From: a virus
Reading direction: 5' to 3' (one strand)
Length of the DNA: 38,656 bases
Virus record (IMG/VR): IMGVR_UViG_3300030104_002822
Span: 1 to 38,656 of that record
Position 1 is the first letter of the stretch. Every line of letters starts with the position of its first letter. Shown here piece after piece: positions 22,609 to 31,442 of this stretch. The notes under the pieces are model-generated. The model did no database searches and was not told the origin of the DNA. It saw only the letters and a list, made by a program, of their open reading frames with translations. The translations under genes and the position numbers were made by a program.

Positions 22609-22878
22609 TTAGAATCCTCCTTTCGACAGGGTAAATGGTGAAGCGGAAGCACGATTTATTTTTACGTATCCGCGCCTCGTGTGGGTCTTTTTTTCAATGT
22701 TGTTTTTTACCCCGTATCTGCCGCCGCTGAATGGGTAGCGCACCCTTTCGGCTATTTCGTCCACGATTTGATAAACATCGCTATTCGATGCCAAATCTCT
22801 GTTCACAATCGCCGTTTCGACTGCGTTGTTTATCAACACGTCCAAAAAGGCCCGTTTTTCTGTTTGTTGTTTTTCCAT
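22609..22878 (-). CDS. Hypothetical protein (89 aa), first gene of the minus operon
   Basis: The chosen ATG gives MEKQQTEKRAFLDVLINNAV, a helical N-terminus followed by NSDVYQIVDEIAERVRYPFS and a basic, glycine-rich C-terminus (GGRYGVKNNIEKKTHTRRGY). The frame continues to a TTG 27 bases upstream, which would lie in a small GC hairpin and is less likely. No family is recognised. It ends within one base of the DUF932 start, so the two are co-expressed. The 108-base gap to the divergent plus-strand gene must contain the operon promoter, though no consensus pair is clear. Confidence 0.65.
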   Translation of the reverse strand: MEKQQTEKRAFLDVLINNAVETAIVNRDLASNSDVYQIVDEIAERVRYPFSGGRYGVKNNIEKKTHTRRGYVKINRASASPFTLSKGGF

Positions 22879-22986
22879 AATAAAACCCCGTTTTTGTTGG
22901 GGCAAAACGAGGAGACAACACTTTTAAAATTATTTCAAATCTTTTTTGCCTTTTTTTTCAGATAGTTTTTGCAAGTATTCAGCCAC

Positions 22987-23391
22987 ATGGCAGCGAAAAA
23001 AAAGCACGGCGGACACAACAAAACACCCCAGCACAAGGTTGATGCGGTAGTTGACGGGCTGAAACAGGGCAAAGGCATTAACGAGCTTGCCGTTGATAAT
23101 GATCTTGGTCGAACAACGGTTGCCTTGATACGTGAGAAAAACCGCGACGTTGTCCCAAACTGGAGACGCAATACCGCGAATTCAATGATGGAACTCGCGA
23201 CAGAGCTTGTGGATCATCTAAAAGACACTTACCAAGACCTACCGCCCCAAAGTAAACCGATCTTGTTGGGCATTTTATCCGACAAAATACGCGACTTGAC
23301 CAGCGAAGGCGGCTCCGTTGTGCAACATCAGCACGTGCATATTAATCACAACGACTTAAACGCGCTCATGTCCGGCAAAAAAGGCACGTAA
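22987..23391 (+). CDS. Terminase small subunit candidate (134 aa)
   Basis: A basic N-terminus (MAAKKKHGGHNKTPQHKVDA) leads into a helix-turn-helix (GLKQGKGINELAVDNDLGRT, TVALIREKN), followed by a long helical part (NSMMELATELVDHLKDTYQD, ILLGILSDKIRDLTSEGG) and a His-rich end (QHQHVHINHND). DNA-binding HTH plus a helical oligomerisation domain is the layout of small terminase subunits, which recognise the packaging site and load the large subunit. It lies before the large terminase, separated by a GC-rich non-coding block and one small gene. The ATG is preferred over the TTG upstream. An alternative is an HTH regulator. Confidence 0.55.
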   Translation: MAAKKKHGGHNKTPQHKVDAVVDGLKQGKGINELAVDNDLGRTTVALIREKNRDVVPNWRRNTANSMMELATELVDHLKDTYQDLPPQSKPILLGILSDKIRDLTSEGGSVVQHQHVHINHNDLNALMSGKKGT

Positions 23392-23638
23392 TCCGCGAGA
23401 CTTCTTTTGTGCGTTGCGCGTGTCGCGTGTGTGCGTGGTGCGTGCCGTAAATTTTACAATTTCGGACATTAAACGTTATATTTCGTTCGTTTGGCGGCGA
23501 AGCCGCTGCGCGTGCGCGTTACGGGCGGGGGGGATGCGAGCGCGTGCGCGAGGAATACACCACTAATGGATTTACGTTTAAAATTTTTTTTGACAAAAAG
23601 GGCGTGACTCAGTAGATTTTGGGCGTAGTCTTTAAGGC
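23392..23638. other. GC-rich non-coding block, candidate packaging (pac/cos) region
   Basis: No ORF of note lies here. From about 23400 to 23455 the plus strand is a run of TG/CG steps; GCGGC-GAA-GCCGC at about 23494-23506 can form a hairpin; GCGCGTGCGCG occurs exactly at 23508-23518 and 23540-23550, 32 bases apart, separated by a run of seven G. The composition is far from the A+T-rich flanks. The last 50 bases are A+T-rich and carry the promoter for the next operon. Position beside the small-terminase candidate suggests its recognition site. Confidence 0.45.
23590..23618 (+). promoter_or_regulatory. Sigma-70-type promoter for the terminase-portal operon
   Basis: TTGACA and TAGATT are 17 bases apart; transcription would start near 23625, with TAAGG before the ATG at 23639. 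Confidence 0.6.
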
Positions 23639-23827
23639 ATGGCGATGAGTCATGTTGAACAAGTCAAAGCTTTTACTAACGACGTAGATATGTTGGTTCG
23701 CCGTTATTGTTTGGAGTTTGATTTGGGATATGTAGACATGGCTGGCGTTTTACAAGAAGCTCAGTTTTTTCTATTGCTTGAAGCTGCCGGACTTCTAGAA
23801 GAAGAAGACGAAGACGAAGCACTTTAA
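23639..23827 (+). CDS. Hypothetical small acidic protein (62 aa)
   Basis: The first gene after the promoter; it may start at this ATG or at the ATG two codons later. The product is helical (HVEQVKAFTNDVDMLVRRYC, MAGVLQEAQFFLLLEAAGLL) with an acidic tail EEEDEDEAL. It lies two bases before the large terminase, so it could be a terminase partner, but I recognise no family. Confidence 0.65.
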   Translation: MAMSHVEQVKAFTNDVDMLVRRYCLEFDLGYVDMAGVLQEAQFFLLLEAAGLLEEEDEDEAL

Positions 23828-23829
23828 TT

Positions 23830-25443
23830 ATGGCTTTTACGCCGACTCCGCATCCTGTTTTAGCGATACCCTCTAAAGAGAGGATGCTGGAATTTAAAAA
23901 AAGAGGGAAAAAGGGTCTAGATGAACTTGCTGAACTTTTGAAAAAAAGGGAGGAGTTAATTCGGCTAGAAAAAAACGACCCTTATCGCTATGGATTTGAA
24001 CCCGCTAATTGGAAAGACGCTGACCGGCTATGGTCTGAGGCATCTGAGCTACTTATCCAAGGGGGAAATAGAGCGGGTAAATCTGAGTATGCGGCTAAAC
24101 GGGTTGTCCAAGCGTTGACTAGTAAAAAGAACGCTAAAGTGTGGGTTCTTGGAATGACCGCGCAATCTTCTGTGCGAGATCAGCAACCTCTGGTTTATAA
24201 ATATATTCCAGAAGAATGGAAAAATTTAAAGAAGACAAAAGTTCAAAATGTAAGCTATAGCCAAAAAAACGGATTTACTGAAAACACGTTTGTTCTTCCT
24301 AATGGATCGCAATGTTGGTTTATGAATTATAGCCAAGAAATGCGAGTTATTGAGGGCGGCGAAGTGGACATGATTTGGGCAGACGAATTAGTGCCATTGC
24401 CTTGGATTGAGACGCTACGTTATCGGCTAGTTACCAGAAGCGGAAAATTAATTGTCACATTTACTCCTGTTGATGGGTACACGCCGACAGTTAAGGAATA
24501 CGTTAACGGCATGAAAATCCTAGAAACCCGCGACAGCCCATTACTTCCAGATGCGGTTAATGTCGCTGGATGCCCAGTTGGGGAAATGCCGTACACAGCA
24601 AAGGGCCGAAAAGAGAACAGCCGGATTATTTGGTTTTTTACAGCAATGAATCCGTACAACCCCATTGCTGAGATGGAGAAGACTCTCCAAGGCGAAACAT
24701 CTATACAGATTAAGCTGCGAGCGTATGGTTTTGCTCAGAATCTAACCGGAAACCAGTTTCCTAAATTTTGCCACGTTCATATTTTGGAGGCTAAAGACAT
24801 TCCCGAAGAAGGCACGAACTACATTGCGGTTGATCCAGCTTGGAGTAGAAATTGGTTTATGGTTTGGTTGCGGGTAGACTCTAAAGGCAGAAAGTACATT
24901 TACAGAGAATGGCCAGATCGGAAGTCTTTTGGAGAATGGGCTATCCCCGGCGAAAAACCAGACGGGTCTATTGGGCCAGCACAAAGCGTTGGTGGAGGCA
25001 GGGGAGTGGAAGAAATAAAAGACATAATAGAGTCTTTGGAAAATGGGGAAGAGATTGAAGAGAGATACATAGACCCTCGCGCTGGAGCTACTCAAGCGGC
25101 AGGAAGAGAAGGAGGCACGAGCATAATAGACTTGCTTGAAGAAGGGGATAATCCTATGTACTTTCGGCAAGCGGCTGGCATATCAATTGCCAACGGGCTG
25201 ACTATCGTTAACGATTGGTTAAACTACGATCAAAACGAGCCGGTTACAGTTTTAAACGAACCGAATATGTATGTGAGTGAAGAGTGCGGAAACATTATTT
25301 ACTCTTTGCAGGAATGGACTAACAGAGATGGTGATAAAGGGGCTAGTAAAGACCCTATTGACTGTTTAAGATATTTGGCAGTTATGGAACCTATATTTGT
25401 ATCAGATAGTACGTTCAAAGCGTCAGTAGTACAAGGATATTAA
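23830..25443 (+). CDS. terL: Terminase large subunit (537 aa)
   Basis: The ATPase half shows Walker A GGNRAGKS (78-85), Walker B MIWADE (181-186) and the coupling motif IVTFTPVDG (208-216). The nuclease half has the three acidic positions of the RNase H-type fold: Asp335 (YIAVDPAW), Asp415 (RYIDPRAG) and Asp508/Asp511 (SKDPIDCLRYL). The enzyme cuts concatemeric DNA and drives it through the portal using ATP. The length is normal for the family and both halves look intact. The stop adjoins the portal start without a gap. Confidence 0.95.
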   Translation: MAFTPTPHPVLAIPSKERMLEFKKRGKKGLDELAELLKKREELIRLEKNDPYRYGFEPANWKDADRLWSEASELLIQGGNRAGKSEYAAKRVVQALTSKKNAKVWVLGMTAQSSVRDQQPLVYKYIPEEWKNLKKTKVQNVSYSQKNGFTENTFVLPNGSQCWFMNYSQEMRVIEGGEVDMIWADELVPLPWIETLRYRLVTRSGKLIVTFTPVDGYTPTVKEYVNGMKILETRDSPLLPDAVNVAGCPVGEMPYTAKGRKENSRIIWFFTAMNPYNPIAEMEKTLQGETSIQIKLRAYGFAQNLTGNQFPKFCHVHILEAKDIPEEGTNYIAVDPAWSRNWFMVWLRVDSKGRKYIYREWPDRKSFGEWAIPGEKPDGSIGPAQSVGGGRGVEEIKDIIESLENGEEIEERYIDPRAGATQAAGREGGTSIIDLLEEGDNPMYFRQAAGISIANGLTIVNDWLNYDQNEPVTVLNEPNMYVSEECGNIIYSLQEWTNRDGDKGASKDPIDCLRYLAVMEPIFVSDSTFKASVVQGY

Positions 25444-27549
25444 ATGGAACAGAGTAACGACAAGTTAGTTGAACGGCAGGATCGGCCCGACGTACCAGAA
25501 CTAACAAAAGAATATATAAGAAGTCTCCACGATGGATACTCGTTAACTAAAGTATCGGAAGCCGACAATGTTCGTTTGACTAAATGGGACGGGCAGAGTG
25601 ATGACGGCAAAAAACATAGTGAGAATTTAAACGAAGGAAAACAGGCATTTCCGTGGGAAGGCGCGAGTGATACCCGGATTCCTTTGGCCGATTCTATAAT
25701 TAACGATTGCGTAGACGTGTTGACTACTGCGGCAAGCAGGGCAACGCTAAAAGTTGCGGCTACTGAAGTTGGAGACGTTGAACAAGCCGCAGTTGCCAAC
25801 AAGATGATGCATTGGCAACTAGACACTAAACTCTACCACACAATAAATCGTGAGGCTGAGTTGTTGGCCCAACATGGACTTCAATACGGTTGGAGTGCGT
25901 TGTTTGTAGGTTGGGAACAAAAAGTTGCGCTTAAACAAGTTCCAATTACGATGGAACAAATTGCGGAGATGTTGGAGCAATTGCCGCAAGACGATCCATT
26001 GAGGGATTTTCCAGATTTAATTGCCAATCCAGATACAGAGGACGAGGCAGTTGCAATAGTTAAAGCCCAATATCCAGATGCTACGGATAAAGAGGCTAGA
26101 GATGCCGTTAAGGATTTGCGTGAAACTGGTCAGACGAACGTGCCGAGAGCATATTTGGCAGTTAACCAACCTTCGCTTGTGGCACTAAAACCTTGGGAAG
26201 ATATTACTTTTCCTCCAGAAACTACCGATTTGCAGTCGGCTAGGGTGGTGTTTAGGCGTGTTTTCTTAACTGAAGCCGAACTTCGGGCTAACGTGGTTAA
26301 TGACGATTGGAACGAGGAATGGGTTGAAAAAATTATCCATACGGCTGGAAGGTCGGTTGAGTTTTTTGATTTTTCACAAAGCGTTACAAACATTTCGTTA
26401 AACGATACTGTTACTAGGCAGGACAATTTAATTGAAATAGTATACGCATACACGAGGCAAATTACTGATGACAACATACCCGGTATTTATTGTACTATTT
26501 TCAGCCCTTTATACACAACAGACGATAGCGGCAACCATATCTTCGCGAAACATGATCTACTGGATTATGCTCATTGCCGTTATCCTTTTATTGAGTTTCG
26601 TAGGGAGAGGCTCAAAAGACGAGTAATGGAATCTAGGGGTGTGCCTGAGATTTGCGAAACTTGGCAGAATGAAATAAAGACTCAAAGAGATTCTATATTT
26701 GATTCAACTAGTTTTGAAACCTTGCCGCCAATCATGGTGAATAAGCGGATAGGTTTGGCTAATAAAGTTGGCCCAGCAGTTCAGCTTCCAGTTACTAAAC
26801 CCGGGGATTATGAGTTTATGAAGCCGCCGCCCCGAACACCTAATACGGCTTTAAACCTTATAGAATTGGTAGAAAGGCAGGCCGATAGTTATTTTGGCAG
26901 GGCTAACCCAAGCGTCCCTCCTGTGCAGACGCAATTGAAGCAGCAGCGCATGGTGAATAACTGGTTAACAACTTGGACTGAGGCGTACCAGCAGATGTTT
27001 GCTTTGTGCCTTCAGTATCTATCTCCAGAAGAAATTAATCGCATTACTGGGTCTGGAGTTATTCCAGAATCAGATATGATGCAATTTGATTTTGTTCTTA
27101 AATTTGATGTTCGTGAAATGGACACGGAATATGTGGACAAGAAACTTGCCGCAATTAGTCAGTATATCGTGCCGCAAGATGTGGGAGGCGTTTTAGACAG
27201 AAACAAACTGATCGGAATGCTTACTAAAGCGATAAGTCCAGATATTGCTGACGAGCTTATTATCGACCAAACTACAGCAAGCCAAAAAATGTATAATGAC
27301 GTTAAAGGCGAGATTGGAATGATGATGCTTGGAAACGAGGCTACTTATGTTGAAAATGACCCTTCTGCAAAAACTAAACTACAGTATGCTCAAGACATTC
27401 TTTCGAGGAACCCGAAGGCACAATCGGCCCTACAAGGAGATGAGGTCTTTCAAAAGCTGTTTGAAAACTACTCGAAAAATCTACAAATGTCGGTTATGCA
27501 GCAAGAAAACAAAACTATCGGTCGAATTGGAGTTAGTCAGTTAACTTAA
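25444..27549 (+). CDS. Portal protein (701 aa)
   Basis: A 701-residue protein directly after the large terminase. Its N-terminus holds QAFPWEGASDTRIPLADSII, the Trp/Asp pattern typical of large portal proteins of short-tailed phages, followed by helical wing-type regions (MMHWQLDTKLYHTINREAEL). Later come KPWEDITFPP, PFIEFRRERLKRRVMESRGV and a helical C-terminus (KAISPDIADELIIDQTTASQ) suited to the crown or barrel. It forms the ring through which DNA is packaged and to which the neck attaches. It starts three bases after the terminase stop codon begins and overlaps the next gene by TAATG. Confidence 0.85.
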   Translation: MEQSNDKLVERQDRPDVPELTKEYIRSLHDGYSLTKVSEADNVRLTKWDGQSDDGKKHSENLNEGKQAFPWEGASDTRIPLADSIINDCVDVLTTAASRATLKVAATEVGDVEQAAVANKMMHWQLDTKLYHTINREAELLAQHGLQYGWSALFVGWEQKVALKQVPITMEQIAEMLEQLPQDDPLRDFPDLIANPDTEDEAVAIVKAQYPDATDKEARDAVKDLRETGQTNVPRAYLAVNQPSLVALKPWEDITFPPETTDLQSARVVFRRVFLTEAELRANVVNDDWNEEWVEKIIHTAGRSVEFFDFSQSVTNISLNDTVTRQDNLIEIVYAYTRQITDDNIPGIYCTIFSPLYTTDDSGNHIFAKHDLLDYAHCRYPFIEFRRERLKRRVMESRGVPEICETWQNEIKTQRDSIFDSTSFETLPPIMVNKRIGLANKVGPAVQLPVTKPGDYEFMKPPPRTPNTALNLIELVERQADSYFGRANPSVPPVQTQLKQQRMVNNWLTTWTEAYQQMFALCLQYLSPEEINRITGSGVIPESDMMQFDFVLKFDVREMDTEYVDKKLAAISQYIVPQDVGGVLDRNKLIGMLTKAISPDIADELIIDQTTASQKMYNDVKGEIGMMMLGNEATYVENDPSAKTKLQYAQDILSRNPKAQSALQGDEVFQKLFENYSKNLQMSVMQQENKTIGRIGVSQLT

Positions 27550-27758
27550 TGGACAATTTATCCCCATACACTTTTGAGAAAAGTCCATTGTGGGACGACA
27601 TTATTGGTAGGTTAACTGTTACAATTGAGTCAGAAATTAGCGAAGCTATGGCTCAAGCGGTTACTCCAGAAGTTAGATCGCATCAATGTGGTCGGGCTGA
27701 AGCGTTAATGGACTTTAAAAATACTTTGGAACACTTGCGAAATTCTGCAAAAAAATAA
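27549..27758 (+). CDS. Hypothetical small protein (69 aa)
   Basis: A TAATG overlap couples it to the portal gene. The product is helical and soluble: SPLWDDIIGRLTVTIESEIS, then AVTPEVRSHQCGRAEALMDF and a helix ending in Lys. The C-terminal part looks like short phage proteins found between portal and scaffold genes. No function can be given. A new promoter follows within a few bases, so this gene ends the operon begun at 23639. Confidence 0.65.
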   Translation: MDNLSPYTFEKSPLWDDIIGRLTVTIESEISEAMAQAVTPEVRSHQCGRAEALMDFKNTLEHLRNSAKK

Positions 27759-27760
27759 CC

Positions 27761-27788
27761 TTGACAGTATGGGCTAAATCCTTACATT
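27761..27788 (+). promoter_or_regulatory. Sigma-70-type promoter for scaffold and capsid genes
   Basis: TTGACA is followed 16 bases later by TACATT, in the only gap (97 bases) between portal and scaffold genes. Transcription would start near 27795, leaving a leader of about 60 bases. Confidence 0.55.
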
Positions 27789-27855
27789 TTGATTTTTGGT
27801 TTCTATGTACCCATTAAAAACATTGTTTGCCTAACTTGCAGGGCATGAAACTAGC

Positions 27856-28890
27856 ATGAGTGAAAACATTGTAGAGGGAGAAAGCAGCACTCCCCAATCG
27901 ACGGAAGCTGCAAAAAGTAACGTCGGTATCCTAGATACTGACGGGTTGGCAGACCAACTGGAAATGTTGTTTGGCGAGCCTAACGAGTCTACTGCGGAAA
28001 GTGTAGAAAAAGAAGAATCGCCCTCTATTGAGGAGCCGACTGAGGAGGTTGGTTCTGAAGAGGTAGCTGAAACTGATCTTTCTCAAGTTGAAGAACCTTC
28101 TACGGAGGCTGACTTGGCCGGAGAAGAGGAGGTCGAAGAAGTTAGAGAAGAATCCCCGCATAAGGGTCTTCTGAAACGAATCGACAAACTCACCGCCAAA
28201 AGAAAAGAAGCCGAAGGCAAGGTAGATAGTTTGGAGGACGAAGTTAATCTTCTCCGAAAACAGTTGGAGGAAAAGGATGACATGAAAGAAGTCCCTGTTC
28301 CAAAAACTGACAATCCATACAGTCATTTGAAGTCAACTGCTCAAGTCGAAAAAGAAATTGAGCAAGCTGAAGAGATTATGGAATGGGCAGAAGATAATTC
28401 TGACGGAGCGGAAGTCACAAATTCTCAAGGAGAAGAAATTTCTTACTCTAGAGAAGACGTAGCGCAAATTAAGAAAAACGCTAGACGCGCTTTGAGGAAA
28501 CATCTTCCAGAACAAGCCAACTATCTACGAGAGGAAACGGAAGTTAATTCGCGAGTGGAGCAGATTTTTCCTTATTGGAAAGACCGCACTTCTGTTGGAT
28601 ACCAAGAAGCAATGGAGATAGTAAAAAATCGCCCTAACTTAAAACAGTATCCTACATGGAAAGCAGATGTGACTATGTTCCAGTTGGGGTTGCAAGCGTA
28701 CAAAGAAATGACTACGGATAAGCAACCAAAAGCAAAACCAACTAAAGCTCCAAAACAACCTTCTGCCCCTGCCGAAGCTCCGGTTGTGAGTAAACCCGCT
28801 CAAGCCAAATCAGTCGCCGCTAGAAAAAACTTTAGCTCTGGAGGAACAGTTGATGCTTTAGCGAACGTGTTAGAAAACGATTACTTATAG
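27856..28890 (+). CDS. Scaffolding protein (344 aa)
   Basis: The first 100 residues are very acidic and disordered (ESVEKEESPSIEEPTEEV). Residues about 105-145 form a coiled coil (LLKRIDKLTAKRKEAEGKVD, SLEDEVNLLRKQLEEKDD), a second helical part follows (ARRALRKHLPEQANYLREET), and the C-terminus is a Pro/Ala/Lys-rich linker (KAKPTKAPKQPSAPAEAP) ending in a short helix that would bind the capsid. This is the standard design of a phage scaffold, which shapes the procapsid and then leaves. It sits directly before the capsid gene, which settles the call. Confidence 0.8.
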   Translation: MSENIVEGESSTPQSTEAAKSNVGILDTDGLADQLEMLFGEPNESTAESVEKEESPSIEEPTEEVGSEEVAETDLSQVEEPSTEADLAGEEEVEEVREESPHKGLLKRIDKLTAKRKEAEGKVDSLEDEVNLLRKQLEEKDDMKEVPVPKTDNPYSHLKSTAQVEKEIEQAEEIMEWAEDNSDGAEVTNSQGEEISYSREDVAQIKKNARRALRKHLPEQANYLREETEVNSRVEQIFPYWKDRTSVGYQEAMEIVKNRPNLKQYPTWKADVTMFQLGLQAYKEMTTDKQPKAKPTKAPKQPSAPAEAPVVSKPAQAKSVAARKNFSSGGTVDALANVLENDYL

Positions 28891-28904
28891 AAAGATAAAT
28901 TATT

Positions 28905-30083
28905 ATGGCAGTTCTTTTAGAAACTGGATACAACGGCACTCAATCGGGTGGCCGCGAGGATTTGTCTGACCTTATCAGCAATGTCGATGCTCGTTCTACT
29001 GTTTTTACTTCCCTCGCGAAGAAAGGCAAGAAGCCCGGCAATGCTGTCATGGGATGGCAGATGGATAAACACGATGAGCCAGATGCAACGGCTTATGTAG
29101 ATGGAAAAGACGTGTCTATGACGCAAGCCCAAGATGCGGCTAATTCAGCATCTAGTCCTGCGTTTGGAAACCCCGGTGCTTCTCGTAAGCTTCAGCAAAA
29201 TTACATTCAGCTATTTAGGCGTACATTCCGTATTTCTAATTTGGCAAATGAAATTCAGATTGTTGCTGGCGTTAAGTCTGAGTTGGCCAACGGTATTGCC
29301 AAGAAACTCGTATCGCTAAAACGTGATATGGAGTATGTGTTCTTGAGCGACCAAGACGCTGATGCTGACACAGGAAGTGTTGGTTATAAGACTAAAGCAA
29401 TGGGTAGTTTTTTGCGTAGAACTGCTTACGAACTTGGTAGTGCGCCTTATGGTGATCTAAATAGTGAAAATGCTGCTTACGCCGATAACGACGCTGGCGG
29501 CAGGAATGGTACAGATTTTCGTGTAGACGAGTCTTTCTGTATGCCGAAAGATAGTTCTTACGAAAGCACAGTTGCGCTTCTTACTGAAGCTGACGTGCAG
29601 AACGTATTAAAGTCTATCTACGACACGACCGGAAACATTCGGGACTATGATGCTGTTGTTGGAACTGCTTTGAAAAGAGCCTTTACTAACTTCACTCAAG
29701 GTATTACTAATACTCTTGCTGGCAGCGGAAGCGGCGCAACTGCTATTGCTGACACAACGGCAAGCCCGATTAAGACATTCACCCAAGACGCATCTTCAAA
29801 ATCGTTTATTAATGCGATTGATTTGTTCGAGGGTGATTTTGGCCGTTTGCGATTACACCCCTCCACCTTTATAAATGAGCAAACATCTGCTTCTGCTAAT
29901 GCTGTTCGTGCTTATAAGGGTTACGTGATTCCGTTTGACCAAGTGGAAATCCGCTATGGTAAACTTCCTGAGATTAAGGAGTTGACCGATAATGGCGGCG
30001 GCCCAGCTAGGTTGATTCAGGCAATTGCCGCATTGATTGTCAACAATCCCCAGAATTTTGGGTATTTTGACTGCACCGCATAA
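28905..30083 (+). CDS. Major capsid protein, SU10/DUF5309-like HK97 fold (392 aa)
   Basis: The N-terminus follows the family pattern: GGREDLSDLISNVDARSTVF, KKGKKPGNAVMGWQMDKHDE, then YVDGKDVSMTQAQDAANSAS and RRTFRISNLANEIQIVAGVK. After a variable, Gly/Asn/Asp-rich middle come DVQNVLKSIYDTTGNIRDYD and the conserved C-terminal strand region (DLFEGDFGRLRLHPSTFINE, RLIQAIAALIVNNPQNFG). This order is what I recall of the SU10-type major capsid protein (DUF5309). It makes the icosahedral shell. The gene has its own scaffold gene immediately upstream, and a six-base gap precedes the next. Confidence 0.85.
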   Translation: MAVLLETGYNGTQSGGREDLSDLISNVDARSTVFTSLAKKGKKPGNAVMGWQMDKHDEPDATAYVDGKDVSMTQAQDAANSASSPAFGNPGASRKLQQNYIQLFRRTFRISNLANEIQIVAGVKSELANGIAKKLVSLKRDMEYVFLSDQDADADTGSVGYKTKAMGSFLRRTAYELGSAPYGDLNSENAAYADNDAGGRNGTDFRVDESFCMPKDSSYESTVALLTEADVQNVLKSIYDTTGNIRDYDAVVGTALKRAFTNFTQGITNTLAGSGSGATAIADTTASPIKTFTQDASSKSFINAIDLFEGDFGRLRLHPSTFINEQTSASANAVRAYKGYVIPFDQVEIRYGKLPEIKELTDNGGGPARLIQAIAALIVNNPQNFGYFDCTA

Positions 30084-30089
30084 TTAATT

Positions 30090-30509
30090 ATGTACGCCCC
30101 AGAAGGATTAAGCGATGAGATGGCTTCCCTTGTGGGGCAATCACTTCAGAGACAGTTGGCTCGTGAGCATCAAACCTCACGGGCCAACCAATCTGGAGGT
30201 ATTTCTAGAGAAGCTAGGAAAGAATCTTACCACACTTCTTTCGGCCAACACAAAGCGCGAATAGAAGCTACTTCATATCATTACTGGGGCAAACGCCTTG
30301 GATATGATTGTTGGAACGACCGCAAGTTTATTAAAGAATATTTGCGAGATAATCCAGAAAGTAGAGTAAATTCTGCCGGAGGCAAAAATGCTACGGTAGG
30401 GTATGGAGGAAAAAAACCACACGGTTATTACGATACTCCAGTTGGAAGAGTGACTTTTAGAAAAGTCTATGGTAGAAACACTCGCGTAGAAGTCGATGCG
30501 AACGCTTGA
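30090..30509 (+). CDS. Hypothetical virion or head-completion protein (139 aa)
   Basis: The soluble protein has a helical N-terminus (GLSDEMASLVGQSLQRQLAR), a His/Tyr/Trp-rich middle (HKARIEATSYHYWGKRLGYD, CWNDRKFIKEYLRDNPESRV) and a Gly/Lys-rich basic end with GRVTFRKVYGRNTRVEV. It overlaps the following connector-type gene by 14 bases. The middle part looks conserved, perhaps DNA-contacting because of its basic and aromatic residues. I recognise no named family. Its place between capsid and connector suggests a structural or head-completion role. Confidence 0.65.
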   Translation: MYAPEGLSDEMASLVGQSLQRQLAREHQTSRANQSGGISREARKESYHTSFGQHKARIEATSYHYWGKRLGYDCWNDRKFIKEYLRDNPESRVNSAGGKNATVGYGGKKPHGYYDTPVGRVTFRKVYGRNTRVEVDANA

Positions 30510-31236
30510 TTTTAAAGACGTTGTTTACGGAACGGCGCAATTAGCTGGGTTAGACCGAGATAATTTGCCGGGACATTTTTTTAAACAAGTTCGTGATTTT
30601 GCTAATACTCGATTGGCTATTGCTTGGGAAACTGAGTATTGGCCAGAAACGATGAAGATAGTTGAACGAACCGTCACTACTTCTAATGATATTAGCACAA
30701 TGGACTATCCAACGGACGCTGGAGAGGTCTTGGAGATTTACAGTAAGAACCCTAAAAAGACTACTAATCTTGATGTTGTTTCTTACGTATTGCACGATAC
30801 TGGGGCTGACAGCGACGATAATGTTGGTAAGTCCGTTGTTGTTTATTCTACCACAACGCCTTTATTCATGGAGTATAAAAAGGCTAGGCCAGAATTAGTA
30901 GGCGATGTGAACGTAACTACTGCGTTAGTCCAAGGTGACCAAATCTATTCTGACGGTAATTTTTGGGAAGCTAAAACAGCTAGGAATGCGGGTACTCATC
31001 AACCGATTGAATCTGACGGTACTGTTGATTCTACTAATTGGTCTAAAATTCTAATACCTAAAATATTTCAAAATTATCTAATAAGAGGAATCTATTCAGA
31101 TTATCTGAGAGCTAACGGGCAGCTAGAAGCTGCGTCTATCGAAGACAACAATGCCAATGGGATGTTAGTTATGGAATCAGATAAACTCTATAGACAACAA
31201 GGACAAGTTAGAACCACTAAAATGGTTACTTATTGA
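30496..31236 (+). CDS. Head-tail connector / adaptor protein with carbohydrate-module-like insert (246 aa)
   Basis: The N-terminus (DVVYGTAQLAGLDRDNLPGH, FVKQVRDFANTRL-like helix, WETEYWPE) matches the helical start of podovirus adaptor (tail tubular A-like) proteins that form the ring under the portal. Residues about 145-185, with QGDQIYSDGNFWEAKTARNA and a closing TNWSKI, resemble a small chitin- or cellulose-binding type module as seen inserted in some adaptors. The C-terminal helix (DYLRANGQLEAASIEDNNAN) is again adaptor-like. The order capsid, small protein, adaptor fits. Confidence 0.65.
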   Translation: MRTLDFKDVVYGTAQLAGLDRDNLPGHFFKQVRDFANTRLAIAWETEYWPETMKIVERTVTTSNDISTMDYPTDAGEVLEIYSKNPKKTTNLDVVSYVLHDTGADSDDNVGKSVVVYSTTTPLFMEYKKARPELVGDVNVTTALVQGDQIYSDGNFWEAKTARNAGTHQPIESDGTVDSTNWSKILIPKIFQNYLIRGIYSDYLRANGQLEAASIEDNNANGMLVMESDKLYRQQGQVRTTKMVTY

Positions 31237-31244
31237 CTTTTGTT

Positions 31245-31442
31245 ATGGATAAATCCAAACTAAAAGAAGCACTAGACGTATTGTATGTTGCATCTGGCAA
31301 CGCACAATTGAACCGACAACAGCACGAAGTTGTCACAAATGCAGCCCGTGTAATTATGCAGGAATGCGGATTGGACGAGCAGCCAAACGGTGGCCAAGAA
31401 GTTCTTGAGCCGGAAGTAGTAGAAAAAGATAATGGCAACTAA
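31245..31442 (+). CDS. Hypothetical small protein (65 aa)
   Basis: The ATG is chosen over a TTG four codons earlier that overlaps the previous stop. The product is a short helical domain (KLKEALDVLYVASGNAQLNR, EVVTNAARVIMQECGLDEQP) with an acidic tail (EVLEPEVVEKDNGN). Its helices resemble small phage structural or assembly proteins, without a recognised family. It overlaps the next gene by 11 bases. Confidence 0.6.
   Translation: MDKSKLKEALDVLYVASGNAQLNRQQHEVVTNAARVIMQECGLDEQPNGGQEVLEPEVVEKDNGN

Noticed and set aside
22976-22986. TATTCA shortly before the small-terminase ATG as a second leaderless promoter
   Set aside because: It resembles the 11638 element, but there is no acceptable -35 at 16-18 bases, so I do not list it.
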